Part shown: positions 42,430-50,899 of the stretch, piece after piece
Position numbering within the stretch: the first letter of the stretch is position 1
How the letters are laid out: each line of letters opens with the position of its first letter
DNA from: an uncultured Bacilli bacterium
GTDB lineage: Bacteria > Bacillota_I > Bacilli_A > RF39 > UBA660
NCBI GenBank assembly: GCA_910583745.1
Contig: CAJTZC010000012.1
Span: 1 to 52,621, forward strand
Direction: 5' to 3'
Length of the DNA: 52,621 bases
Program-made: the position numbers and the translations under genes
The notes under the pieces: generated by a model
What the model was told of the DNA's origin: nothing
The model's database searches: none
Seen by the model: the letters and a program-made list of their open reading frames with translations, nothing else

Positions 42430-42672
42430 ATGGAATGGATATTTGCTGATATAATAAATAGTACCAAAGTACCTAAAGTAGTAAAGTATATTGCAATAAC
42501 TTTGCTAGTTGGATTTTTAGAATTTTTATTTATTAGTATTGTTATAAATGGTGTTTCAAAATTTGCTATGCCTGTTGGGATTAGCCTAGCAATAATTTTC
42601 TTTATATTTTATATTTATTTAATTATTAAAATTAAAAAATATAACTACATTAACAAAGATAGTGATGATTAA
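42430..42672 (+). CDS. Two-helix membrane protein, 80 aa
   Basis: The product has two hydrophobic segments (VKYIAITLLVGFLEFLFISIV and AMPVGISLAIIFFIFYIYLII) with a basic loop and a polar end. No family recognised. It follows a small membrane protein and overlaps the next frame by 8 bases; a mobile-element origin is likely from composition. Confidence 0.5.
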   Translation: MEWIFADIINSTKVPKVVKYIAITLLVGFLEFLFISIVINGVSKFAMPVGISLAIIFFIFYIYLIIKIKKYNYINKDSDD

Positions 42673-42865
42673 ATTACAATTAAGCTTTCCTATTGATTAT
42701 CAAGAATTAAAGAAAGAACAAGTTAATGATCAACAATTTATGCTCAAATATAATAAAGGTAATTACTTTAATGAATTAATATCCATCATTGATAGATTTA
42801 AAATAACGAGTTATGGATTAGAAATTCCTGTTAATCCGATAAATATTATAAATGTAAATATGTAA
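42665..42865 (+). CDS. Hypothetical protein, 66 aa
   Basis: This short frame starts at ATG 42665 (or GTG 42662), overlapping the previous gene, and reads MIKLQLSFPIDYQELKKEQV onward, then ends in an Asn/Ile-rich tail. No family. Weak evidence of being a gene; it may be translated by coupling. Confidence 0.35.
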   Translation: MIKLQLSFPIDYQELKKEQVNDQQFMLKYNKGNYFNELISIIDRFKITSYGLEIPVNPINIINVNM

Positions 42866-42883
42866 GGTACATATTTTTGTACC
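42866..42883. repeat. Six-base hairpin
   Basis: GGTACA pairs with TGTACC around six bases. No T tract follows; a weak terminator or an element end. The next 110 bases to 42992 hold no gene. Confidence 0.35.
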
Positions 42884-42992
42884 AACTAAGGGTATATATT
42901 TCTTTTAAAAATATCAATTTTTGGTACAAATTGGTTAGTTTTTAGGTAGAAAAAACGGGTTATTTGTAATACATATTGTAAAATAACTAGCC

Positions 42993-43207
42993 ATGAATGA
43001 GAATAGATATACAAAATTGTGGAAAGATAACTATCCTTTAAGAAAAGAAACAATCGAAAGAACTTTGGCGATTGTAAGGAACAACCTGGGTTAAGATTTA
43101 CGAGAGTTCGTGGCTTACTCAAAAATGAGCAGAATACCACGATGATTTTTGCCTGTCATTTAAAGAAAATGGCAATTTGGAAGTGGAAAACCAACCCCCA
43201 AAAAACC
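42993..43207 (+). pseudogene. IS1182-type transposase C-terminal fragment
   Basis: Reads NENRYTKLWKDNYPLRKETIERTLAIVRNNLG in one frame, a TAA, and then LRFTRVRGLLKNEQNTTMIFACHLKKMAIW in another. This is the C-terminus of IS1182-group DDE transposases (RKETIERTFA..LRFTRYRGL.. CNLKKLA). One frameshift near 43095 and loss of the N-terminal 80 percent make it debris. Confidence 0.75.
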
Positions 43208-43303
43208 ATTGTTTCAAAGATTTTATATTTTTGGAAGAAATTTCTCTTTTTACCACCAAAAAAGAAGCACTTGGTTTTAATAGCACCTCTTTGTCAACAA
43301 CCT

Positions 43304-43333
43304 GAGAGAATAGTTAATTATTCTCTTTCTTTT
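43304..43333 (+). terminator. Hairpin near the IS1182-type 3' end
   Basis: AGAGAATA (43305-43312) pairs with TATTCTCT (43319-43326) and a T-rich tail follows. Elements of this type carry a terminator at the 3' side of the transposase. Confidence 0.55.
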
Positions 43334-43488
43334 GGCCACAAAATGGTAAGTATATCAACAATCTTTTCGAAGACACCGATTTTCTTTGGTTCAATACAAG
43401 TTATATGAAAAACAACCCTACATGGATAAAACTTCTAGAAAACTGGAAAGTGAATATCCAGTTTTTGTCATTTTATTACGAAAAATAG
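43333..43488 (+). pseudogene. Orphan C-terminal gene fragment
   Basis: Between the IS remnant and the PBP gene, an open frame without start reads WPQNGKYINNLFEDTDFLWF and on to FLSFYYEK and a stop at 43488. It has the composition of a coding sequence and is probably the 3' end of a gene cut by the IS. A hairpin AAAACTGGA/TCCAGTTTT within it could also terminate transcription. Function unknown. Confidence 0.35.
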
Positions 43489-43510
43489 AATAAATTTAAC
43501 TGGTGGAAAT

Positions 43511-45418
43511 ATGTTTAAAAATGCAATAAATACAAGAGTAAGAGTAGTATTTTTAGGAGTAACACTCATCTTTATATTGGTCATTTTCAAAGTCTTTTAT
43601 ATAGAAGTCATACAATATGAAAAACTTTCGAATCTCGCAAGCAATCTCTGGAGCCGAAATTTGCCGATTACAGCAGACCGGGGCAACATATACGACCGCA
43701 ATGGAAAAATCATCGCGACGAATATAACGACGACCAGTCTCGTATTCATACCGAACCAAGTCACGGATAAAGAAAAAGTGGCCAAGGATATAAGCGAAAT
43801 TCTTGGAGCCGACTACGAAGACATACTCGCACACGTCTCAAAAAAGACATCGATTGAGAGAGTACATCCCGAAGGCAGAAGATTAGACTACGAGACAGCA
43901 GAAAAGATAAATGCTTTAAACTACGATGGAGTCTACCTCGTCAAAGAGTCAAAGAGGCATTATCCCTATGACAACTTGCTGAGTCACACCCTCGGATATG
44001 TAGGAATAGACAACCAAGGTCTCAGCGGTCTCGAGTTGCAGTACGACAAATACCTGACTGGGGTCGACGGGGCAATCAAATACTTTTCAGATGGAAAGGG
44101 CCACCGCCTAGATTTAGAAGAAGTCTATATGGCACCTCAAAGTGGTATGAATTTGACTCTGACCATCGATTTAGACCTTCAGCTCGCGGTCGAAAAAGAA
44201 CTGGACAATGTCATCGATATGTACAACCCAGAGGATGCGCTCATTCTCGCGATGAGTCCCAAAACCGGAGAAGTCTTAGCCATTGCCAATCGACCAGACT
44301 TCGATTCGAATAACTATCAAAAATATAGTACAGAGACCATCAACAGAAATCTCGCTATATGGAAGACCTATGAGCCGGGAAGTACATTCAAAATAATGAC
44401 TTTGGCTGCTTCTTTAGAAGAAAAAGAAGTCAATCTTTTCGAAGACACCTATTTCGATTCTGGTTCGATACAAGTCGAAAATGCTCGTATAAAATGTTGG
44501 AAAAAGGGTGGCCACGGAGCACAGACTTTCTTAAATGTCGTCGAAAACTCTTGCAACCCTGGCTTTGTCATCTTAGGGCAACGCCTAGGAACAGAAAGAC
44601 TCTACGACTATGTCAACCGATTTGGCTTCGGAGGAAAGACGGGGATAGACTTAAACGGAGAGAGCACAGGAATTCTCTTCAAACTAGACCGAATGGGCCC
44701 TGTAGAGACAGCCACAACGGCCTTTGGCCAAGGAATAAGCGTTACTCCCATTCAACAAGTACGCGCCGTAAGTGCCGCCGTGAATGGGGGGTACCTCTTA
44801 AAACCCTATATCGTTAAGACGGTAAGCGAACCCGAAACAAATGCGACGATAGTAGAGAACAACACGACGATAATCAGTCAAGTGATAAGCGAAGAGACGA
44901 GCGATATGGTGCGATACGCTTTAGAGAGTGTCGTCGCCAATGGAAGTGGTCGAAATGCCTACATCGAAAACTACAGAGTAGGAGGGAAGACCGGAACCGC
45001 GCAAAAAGTCGAAAACGGAGTGTACCTGACTGGAAACTACATCGTTTCGTTCATAGGATTTATGCCAACAGATGACCCAGAAATCGTCGTATATGTCGCC
45101 ATCAACAATCCGAAAGGGATAACTCAATACGGAGGAACTGTCTCGGCTCCGATAGCAAAAAACGTCTTAACATCGGCCATTGAAATTCTCGGAATCGAAC
45201 CGGACTTAGAGGGAATGAGTAAAGAATATCGCTGGTACGAAGACTCTTATGTAAAAATACCCGATGCGACAGGTCTCTCAAAAAAGGACGCGATAAAGCT
45301 ATTAAAAGAGTTCAAAATCGAATACTCCGGTTCGGGTGAAACGGTGCTTTATATGTCACCAGAGCCTGGATATTATGTTAAAAAAGGCGGAACAGTCAAA
45401 TTGCTCTTGTCTGATTGA
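43511..45418 (+). CDS. Class B penicillin-binding protein with PASTA domain (SpoVD/PBP2-type)
   Basis: The 635-residue product has an N-terminal membrane helix (VVFLGVTLIFILVIFKVFY), the dimerisation part ITADRGNIYDRNGKIIATN, and the transpeptidase motifs SxxK at GSTFKIMTLAA, SxN at SCNPGFVIL, and KTG at GGKTGTAQK. A C-terminal PASTA domain (VKIPDATGLSKKDAIKLLKEF) ends it. It crosslinks peptidoglycan at the septum or, if sporulation exists, the spore cortex. It is alone, not in the division cluster usual for ftsI. The gene returns to the C-rich backbone codon use between two AT-rich stretches. GGTGG at 43501-43505 precedes ATG 43511. Confidence 0.9.
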   Translation: MFKNAINTRVRVVFLGVTLIFILVIFKVFYIEVIQYEKLSNLASNLWSRNLPITADRGNIYDRNGKIIATNITTTSLVFIPNQVTDKEKVAKDISEILGADYEDILAHVSKKTSIERVHPEGRRLDYETAEKINALNYDGVYLVKESKRHYPYDNLLSHTLGYVGIDNQGLSGLELQYDKYLTGVDGAIKYFSDGKGHRLDLEEVYMAPQSGMNLTLTIDLDLQLAVEKELDNVIDMYNPEDALILAMSPKTGEVLAIANRPDFDSNNYQKYSTETINRNLAIWKTYEPGSTFKIMTLAASLEEKEVNLFEDTYFDSGSIQVENARIKCWKKGGHGAQTFLNVVENSCNPGFVILGQRLGTERLYDYVNRFGFGGKTGIDLNGESTGILFKLDRMGPVETATTAFGQGISVTPIQQVRAVSAAVNGGYLLKPYIVKTVSEPETNATIVENNTTIISQVISEETSDMVRYALESVVANGSGRNAYIENYRVGGKTGTAQKVENGVYLTGNYIVSFIGFMPTDDPEIVVYVAINNPKGITQYGGTVSAPIAKNVLTSAIEILGIEPDLEGMSKEYRWYEDSYVKIPDATGLSKKDAIKLLKEFKIEYSGSGETVLYMSPEPGYYVKKGGTVKLLLSD

Positions 45419-45481
45419 TTGTAAAAGAGGTAACAAAAATCTATCAAAAAAGTTTTAAATCCACTTTTTAACCTCAAGTGT

Positions 45482-45489
45482 GCTATAAT
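45482..45489 (+). promoter_or_regulatory. Extended -10 (TGCTATAAT)
   Basis: TATAAT at 45484-45489 with the TGC before it, 24 bases before ATG 45513 and followed by GGAGGA at 45501-45506. Confidence 0.55.
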
Positions 45490-45512
45490 GTATACATATC
45501 GGAGGAATATAA

Positions 45513-46112
45513 ATGTTACTTGATAAAATAAAAGTAGAATTGATAGAACAAAAAAAAATCGAAGTTTAAAGGTAATATATATCATTATTCTCAAGTGAAC
45601 TTTGCCTACAATTCTAATAAAATAGAGGGCAGCAAATTAACGGGCGACGATACAGAAGAAATCTTCAATACAATTCTTTTATTCCAAAAAAAGATGAAGC
45701 GATTAGACTGGATGACTTGATAGAGATGAAAAATCATTTTAGATTATTCGACCATTGTCTCGATCGTATAGATGAGCCTTTGACAAAAGAAATGATGAAA
45801 CAAATGCATAAAATTCTGAAAAGAGGTACAACAGATGAAGAAAATCCTAGATGCAATGTCGGAGGATTTAAAATAATTCCCAACAAAATTGGTCTTATCG
45901 AGGTTGTAGATACTTCTTCTCCAAAGAATGTCGACAGAGATATAGATAACTTATTGGATGAATACAATCATTTAAAGAAAGTTTCAATAGAAGACATTAT
46001 CGATTTTCATTATCGCTTCGAATGTATTCATCCTTTTGGAGATGAGAATGATACCTTAGTCAAAAATGCGACATACCCTCAAAATGCTTATAAACTAAGG
46101 TTTTCTAATTAA
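45513..46112 (+). pseudogene. Fic-family protein, broken
   Basis: After 18 codons the first frame stops; a shift gives FKGNIYHYSQVNFAYNSNKIEGSKLTGDDTEEI, where SNKIEG is the usual (S/T)xxxE(G/N) inhibitory helix of Fic proteins. A further shift restores the main frame (from about 45690) and reaches FHYRFECIHPFGDEND, in which the active HPFxDGNGRxxR motif is degenerate (D-E-N-D instead of D-G-N-G) and then cut short. The protein would have transferred AMP to a target; it is inactive in several ways. Confidence 0.7.
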
Positions 46113-46144
46113 GATAGAAAATTCTTTTTTTTACCTTTTTAATG

Positions 46145-46172
46145 CTGACATTACTTTTTAATACGTTATAAT
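46145..46172 (+). promoter_or_regulatory. Promoter CTGACA-16-TATAAT
   Basis: -35 CTGACA (46145-46150), -10 TATAAT (46167-46172). It is 20 bases before ATG 46193. Confidence 0.65.
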
Positions 46173-46192
46173 GATATTGGTGGTGATTCAAG

Positions 46193-46885
46193 ATGATTTA
46201 TATAACAGGAGATAAACATGCTGATTTTAGAGAAGTATTTTATTTCTGCTATGCTAATGAAACAACTTTAGATGATATTTTAATTGTTTTAGGTGATGCA
46301 GGAATAAATTATTATGCAAATGAAAAAGATTATATGTTAAAGAACAGTTTATTACAGTATCCAATAACATTTTTCTGTATACATGGTAATCATGAAGAAA
46401 GACCAGAAAAAATAAAAACATATAAAACAAAAAAATTCCATAATGGAATTGTATATTATGAAGAAGATTATCCAAATATATTATTTGCTAAAGATGGAGA
46501 AATATATAATTTTAATAATCATAAAGTTCTTGTAATAGGTGAGGCTTATAGTGTTGATAAACATTTCAGAAAAGCTTATGGATATAATTGGTATGAAAGT
46601 GAACAACCAAGTGAAAAAACAAAGAATAAGATAGTAAGAGTATTAAAAGATTTAGATAATAAAATTGATATAATTTTATCTCATACTTGCCCTTATAAAT
46701 ACTTACCAAGAGAAATGTTTTTAGAAGGAGTAGATCAATCAACAGTAGATAATTCAACTGAATATTTTTTAGATAAAATAGAAGAAACTACAGATTATAA
46801 TTTGTGGTACTGTGGTCATCATCATACAGACAAAGAGATTGATAAACTAATATTTATGTTTCATAAAATAGAAGAATTTAAATAA
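46193..46885 (+). CDS. Metallophosphoesterase
   Basis: The 230-residue product has the calcineurin-like pattern with small variations: GDKHAD for GDxHG, VLGDAGIN, HGNHEERPE, LSHTCPYKYL, and CGHHHTD. It hydrolyses a phosphoester, substrate unknown. Composition is very AT-rich, so it belongs to the acquired stretch, and it directly precedes the DGR-type locus though separated from it by a terminator. GGTGGTGA at 46180-46187 precedes ATG 46193. Confidence 0.8.
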   Translation: MIYITGDKHADFREVFYFCYANETTLDDILIVLGDAGINYYANEKDYMLKNSLLQYPITFFCIHGNHEERPEKIKTYKTKKFHNGIVYYEEDYPNILFAKDGEIYNFNNHKVLVIGEAYSVDKHFRKAYGYNWYESEQPSEKTKNKIVRVLKDLDNKIDIILSHTCPYKYLPREMFLEGVDQSTVDNSTEYFLDKIEETTDYNLWYCGHHHTDKEIDKLIFMFHKIEEFK

Positions 46886-46915
46886 TTGCATTTATAATTA
46901 AAAATAATTAACGAG

Positions 46916-46941
46916 AGTATAGATTAATTTCTATACTTTTT
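46916..46941 (+). terminator. Intrinsic terminator before the retroelement locus
   Basis: AGTATAGA (46916-46923) pairs with TCTATACT (46930-46937) and a T tract follows. Confidence 0.7.
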
Positions 46942-46976
46942 ATTTGTTGTAAAAAAGAAAAAGGGGGATTGATAAA

Positions 46977-48479
46977 ATGACAAATAAAAATATAATTAAA
47001 GTAGGAACTTTCTTTAGTGGAATAGGAAGTCCAGAAAAGGCAATAGAAAGATTAAAAAATGAAGGAGTTATAAAAGATTACGAAGTTGAATTCTTTTCAG
47101 AAATTGATAAAAATGCAATTAAAAGTTATTGTGCAATTCATAATGTAGATGAAAGTTTAAATCTTGGTAGTATAACAGATATTAAAGGAAATGATTTACC
47201 ATATTGTGATCTTTGGGTTGGAGGTTTTCCATGTCAAGATATATCATGTGCAGGTAAAATGCGTGGTTTTAATTTTGAAAGTTCAACAAGATCTTCACTT
47301 GGCTGGGAGATGATTAGATTACTTAGAGAAGTAAAGAATAAACCAAAATACGTTATATTTGAAAATGTAGCTATGATTACAAGTAAGAAATTTAAAGATA
47401 CATTAAATTTATTTAAAGAAGATTTAATGAGTTTAGGATATACATTATATGATGAATTATTAAGCACTACTGATTATGAAATACCTCTAACTAGAACGAG
47501 GTATTTTTTAGTTGCAATATTAGATAACAATAAAGAATTTAGATTTCCAGAAAAAATAGAAAGTGATGTAATATTAGAAAATAAGCTAATAAATGAGATA
47601 ATAACGAAAAAATACAAAGTTGGTAAATATAAGCAATTCATTATTTATGAACCTAAGAAGAGATTAATAGAAGCTTTGCCATATAAGGATAGGGTATTAC
47701 TTATGTGTTTTTGTGAACATTCATTAATACCAAGAATTGATAAAAGATTAATATACGATAATGTTGCATGTAGAAAAGGTAAGGGGACATTATTTGGTAT
47801 GAATAGATTAGATGAATTTTTAAAAAAAGAATTTTTTAAAGAGAATAACAATAGAGTATATTATTTGAAATGTGATATAAGAAAGTATTTTCCAAGTGTA
47901 AATCACAATATTTTATTAGAAAAATTACGAAAATTAGGTTTTAGTGAAGATGAAATGTGGTTTTTAGAAAAAATAATAAAGGAGCAACCTAATAATATTG
48001 ATAGGGGATTACCATTAGGTAATCAATCAAGTCAATGGTTTGCATTGTTCTTTTTGGATAGAATTGATAGGTTAGTAAAAGAAGAATTAAGAATTAAATG
48101 CTATGTTAGATATATGGATGATTTTATATTGATACATCGCGATAAAAAATATCTGCAACATTGTTTAAAAAGAATAAATGAAGTTTGCAATAATGAACTA
48201 GATCTTGAATTGAATCAAAAAACACAAATAGGAATAGCATCTAATGGAATAGATTTTTTAGGTTTTAGGCATACTTTATCAAATAGTGGTAAAGTTATAA
48301 GAAAGTTAAGATTATCTTCTAAAAAGAGGTTAAGAAGGCATTTAAAAACATTATCAAAACTCCAATCAAAAGGGATTATTGATAAAGAATATGTAGATAT
48401 TAGAAAAAATGCTTTTTATGCTCATATTTTATATTCTGATGAAAAATTTTTTCAAAAAATGTGCTTAATTGATAAATAA
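46977..48479 (+). CDS. Cytosine-5 methyltransferase fragment fused to a DGR-type reverse transcriptase
   Basis: One 500-codon frame holds two enzymes. Residues 8-200: C5-methyltransferase motifs GTFFSGIGSPEKA (I), EIDKNAIKSY (II), VGGFPCQDIS with Cys86 (IV), IFENVAM (VI), and PLTRTRYFLVAI (VIII, where the usual Gln is Leu). The target-recognition domain and motifs IX and X are missing. From residue about 215 the reverse transcriptase begins: YKQFIIYEPKKRLIEALPYKDRV, YDNVACRKGKGTLFG, KCDIRKYF (motif A), GLPLGNQSSQWFALFF (the LGNxxSQ motif typical of DGR enzymes), YVRYMDDFILIH (catalytic YMDD), IDFLGFRH. DGR enzymes copy a template RNA with random substitutions at A, so the product can diversify a target gene. 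GGGGG at about 46963-46967 supplies the ribosome site. AT-rich. Confidence 0.9.
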   Translation: MTNKNIIKVGTFFSGIGSPEKAIERLKNEGVIKDYEVEFFSEIDKNAIKSYCAIHNVDESLNLGSITDIKGNDLPYCDLWVGGFPCQDISCAGKMRGFNFESSTRSSLGWEMIRLLREVKNKPKYVIFENVAMITSKKFKDTLNLFKEDLMSLGYTLYDELLSTTDYEIPLTRTRYFLVAILDNNKEFRFPEKIESDVILENKLINEIITKKYKVGKYKQFIIYEPKKRLIEALPYKDRVLLMCFCEHSLIPRIDKRLIYDNVACRKGKGTLFGMNRLDEFLKKEFFKENNNRVYYLKCDIRKYFPSVNHNILLEKLRKLGFSEDEMWFLEKIIKEQPNNIDRGLPLGNQSSQWFALFFLDRIDRLVKEELRIKCYVRYMDDFILIHRDKKYLQHCLKRINEVCNNELDLELNQKTQIGIASNGIDFLGFRHTLSNSGKVIRKLRLSSKKRLRRHLKTLSKLQSKGIIDKEYVDIRKNAFYAHILYSDEKFFQKMCLIDK

Positions 48480-48480
48480 T

Positions 48481-48514
48481 GTTAATTTTACAAAAATAAA
48501 TTTGTAAAATTAAC
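48481..48514. repeat. 14-bp perfect hairpin between reverse transcriptase and target gene
   Basis: GTTAATTTTACAAA (48481-48494) pairs exactly with 48501-48514 around six bases, two bases after the reverse transcriptase stop. What follows on the plus strand is A-rich, not T-rich, so it is not an ordinary terminator. Known retroelement loci carry hairpins near the target that promote copying; that role is inferred. Confidence 0.75.
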
Positions 48515-48568
48515 AAAAAAAGTGAAGAAATGCAGGGAAAATATGATAAAATAATAATGGTGGTTTAA

Positions 48569-50497
48569 ATGAATTTCGATAAGGAATTAACTTTACTTTC
48601 TGAACAAGAAGTTTGGGGAATTAATGGTGGCATACAATTAGATGTTTTAGAAAAATATGGGACTAGGTCTGCTATTACTGATTTAGTAATATTAACAGGT
48701 GGATATTGTGAGGATAGTTGTTCTTACATGGCACCAGATGATAATAGTTTAAAGGGAAGAACAGGATGGGTTTATACTAGATCTTCTGATGGCTATGGGT
48801 ATGTTCGCGGCGTCTTTAAAGATGCTTCTAGGTCTTTCAAGTCTAGAGATGAACGCTATGGCGCCGTCCGCCCAGCTTTGCTATCATCTTTCATTTTCTC
48901 TCAAATCTCCCCGAACAGAGTGAGGGGATACAATGGAACAGAAGAAGTTGAATATGGTGAATACCCTCAATATGCACCTGATTCAGATGTTCAAAGAAGA
49001 TTGGAAAATGAATACAAAAATGGAAATTTACGACAAACAGGTAGAAATTATACTTTTGATAAAACAGAGTATGATGATTATGATCAATATTTTCAACCAG
49101 TAACATATGAGGAATATGATTATAATGGAAAAAGATACATTCGCATTAGAGCTAATTCTGATTATGGAAGCAATAGTTTTAAATTATCAAATGGAGAATC
49201 ATATAGGAATGGAGATTATGTTTGGGTAGAAGTATCACCTGTCAAATGGTTGATAGATGATAAAACTCAAACTCTAGTATCAAAAAGAGGACTATTAGCA
49301 GGAATAAGATTTCATACAAAAGATAGAAGTTATAATGGAGATTTTTCAACAACTGATATGAAAGAATATCTTGATAAACATATGCTCAGGGATTTAACTC
49401 AGACTGCAACTTTCACTCGTGTTGAAGATATGACACCAGAAGAAAAGAAAGAATATGAAGAAGAACAAAAAAGAGCTGAGAAAAGAAGAAATCCTTATGG
49501 ACTAAATTTTGGACAAGTAAGTGAAGAAGAAATCATTAAAGGGGCAATAGAAAGCGGTGTAGCAGTATTTTTGCATGGTCAATCTAGTGAAGGTAAGAGT
49601 GCAAGGGTAAAACAAATAGATCCAACTTGTGAAATAATTTATCTTCGTAATGCAACACCAGAAAGTTTGAATGGTAAAAGTGTTTACAATCAAGCAACAG
49701 GAGAAATGATGGATGTTCCTCCAACTTGGCTAAAAAAATTACAAGAAAAATGCGAAAAAGAACCAGATAGATACCATATTGTATTTTTAGATGAAATAAC
49801 AAATGCTCTTCCTAGTATTCAAGGTATTGCATTTAATATAGTCTTAGATAGAGAAGTTAATGGTATTTGGAAATTACCAGATAATGCTAGAATTGTTGCA
49901 GCAGGAAATGATATGAAAGATTCACTAGCTGCAAATCAATTAGCAGAGCCATTATTTAATAGATTTGCTCATGTATATATAAAAACAACAACTGAAAGTT
50001 GGTTAAAATGGGCAAGTGAAAATAATATACATCCTGCTATCTATTCTTATATTGCTTATAAGAAAGGCGAAACATTAAGAAGTAAGTATGATGGTGAAAA
50101 ACCTAATGCAGATCCAAGAAAGTGGGAAATGGCTTCTAAAATGCTATATGCAACAGGTAGTCCAGAAATGTTAAGAGCATTAGTTGGGGAAGATATAACA
50201 AGAGAATTCGTACAATTCTGTAATCAACAAGTTATAACATTAGATGATGTTATTAATGGAACTTATACTGATAAAGACATACAAGCATTAAATACTGCAG
50301 AAAGATATGCTACAACTATGGAATTATCACAAGTAGATGAAGATAATCTTGAAAAAGTAAGAGGTTTTGTAACAGGTTTAGGTGCAGAATTTGGAGCAAT
50401 ATTTGATGCTTTATGGACACATGGCGATGAGGAAAGATTAGAAAGAATTGCAGAAGCAAAGCTTGCTGATATGCCAAGAGGAGGTATAAAAAGATAA
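48569..50497 (+). CDS. DGR target: variable ligand-binding domain fused to a MoxR-type AAA+ ATPase
   Basis: The 642-residue protein has three parts. Residues 1-110 form a DUF6273/lectin-like domain with the invariant framework GRTGWVYTRSS and RYGAVRPALL around a variable stretch (residues 67-100). Residues 115-300 carry a repeated surface pattern (VEYGEYPQYAPDSD, YNGKRYIRIRAN, NGDYVWVEVSPVKWLID) and a charged helix. Residues 310-600 are an AAA+ ATPase: Walker A GQSSEGKS (327-334), Walker B VFLDE (395-399), sensor 1 AAGND (435-438), and arginine finger NRF (454-456). MoxR ATPases remodel protein complexes with VWA partners, the next genes here. The start is ATG 48569 with GGTGG at 48559-48563. 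Confidence 0.85.
   Translation: MNFDKELTLLSEQEVWGINGGIQLDVLEKYGTRSAITDLVILTGGYCEDSCSYMAPDDNSLKGRTGWVYTRSSDGYGYVRGVFKDASRSFKSRDERYGAVRPALLSSFIFSQISPNRVRGYNGTEEVEYGEYPQYAPDSDVQRRLENEYKNGNLRQTGRNYTFDKTEYDDYDQYFQPVTYEEYDYNGKRYIRIRANSDYGSNSFKLSNGESYRNGDYVWVEVSPVKWLIDDKTQTLVSKRGLLAGIRFHTKDRSYNGDFSTTDMKEYLDKHMLRDLTQTATFTRVEDMTPEEKKEYEEEQKRAEKRRNPYGLNFGQVSEEEIIKGAIESGVAVFLHGQSSEGKSARVKQIDPTCEIIYLRNATPESLNGKSVYNQATGEMMDVPPTWLKKLQEKCEKEPDRYHIVFLDEITNALPSIQGIAFNIVLDREVNGIWKLPDNARIVAAGNDMKDSLAANQLAEPLFNRFAHVYIKTTTESWLKWASENNIHPAIYSYIAYKKGETLRSKYDGEKPNADPRKWEMASKMLYATGSPEMLRALVGEDITREFVQFCNQQVITLDDVINGTYTDKDIQALNTAERYATTMELSQVDEDNLEKVRGFVTGLGAEFGAIFDALWTHGDEERLERIAEAKLADMPRGGIKR
48755..48898 (+). other. 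Putative DGR variable region (VR)
   Basis: Inside the target gene, positions 48781-48900 are 47 percent G+C by hand count against about 27 percent for 49021-49080, and adenine-poor, as expected after A-to-N copying of an A-rich template. Codons in this stretch end mostly in C or T (for example GGC TAT, CGC GGC GTC, CGC TAT GGC GCC), which is what AAC and AAT template codons yield. The framework ends GTCCGCCCAGC, a G+C-rich 3' end like an initiation site. The exact borders are inferred. Confidence 0.6.
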
Positions 50498-50889
50498 TGG
50501 AAAAAAGACAAGAATTATTAATGTCATATATAAGAGCGAATGTTGCACCCATATTAGTTGATTTTATCTCTGGAAAAAATGTCAAAGGTGCAGTTGTAAT
50601 ACCTGCTAATATTGATAATAAAGAATTAAATGGTCATTATGATGGAATAGATTTTATGCCACCTAAATGGCTTAGTGAAATAACTCAAACTAATGAAAGC
50701 AAATTTTTGATAATAGATAAGATTGATACTATTTCAAAAGAAGAACAACTAAAGTTTTGCGAATTATTAGAACATAGAAAAATATCTACTTTTGAATTAC
50801 CAAAAAGTTGTGTTATTATTGTAACTGCTAACGAAATTAATAAGGATAAAATAAACGAAGAAATATACTCATTAGTTGCACAAATATGA
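50497..50889 (+). CDS. AAA-like protein without a P-loop, 130 aa
   Basis: The start ATG shares a base with the previous stop codon, so translation is coupled to the ATPase. The 130 residues lack any Walker A but keep a Walker B-like FLIIDKIDTIS, a sensor-like IIVTANEINK, and helix pieces IKFCELLEH... of an AAA core. It may be a degenerate partner subunit that inserts into the ring, a regulator of the ATPase, or a truncated duplicate. No other family is apparent. Confidence 0.55.
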   Translation: MEKRQELLMSYIRANVAPILVDFISGKNVKGAVVIPANIDNKELNGHYDGIDFMPPKWLSEITQTNESKFLIIDKIDTISKEEQLKFCELLEHRKISTFELPKSCVIIVTANEINKDKINEEIYSLVAQI

Positions 50890-50899
50890 GGTATAAATT

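Noticed and set aside
43439..43466. Strong terminator before the PBP gene
   Set aside because: The hairpin is real by pairing, but it falls inside an open frame fragment (43333-43488) and may be coincidental; it is not listed as an independent terminator.
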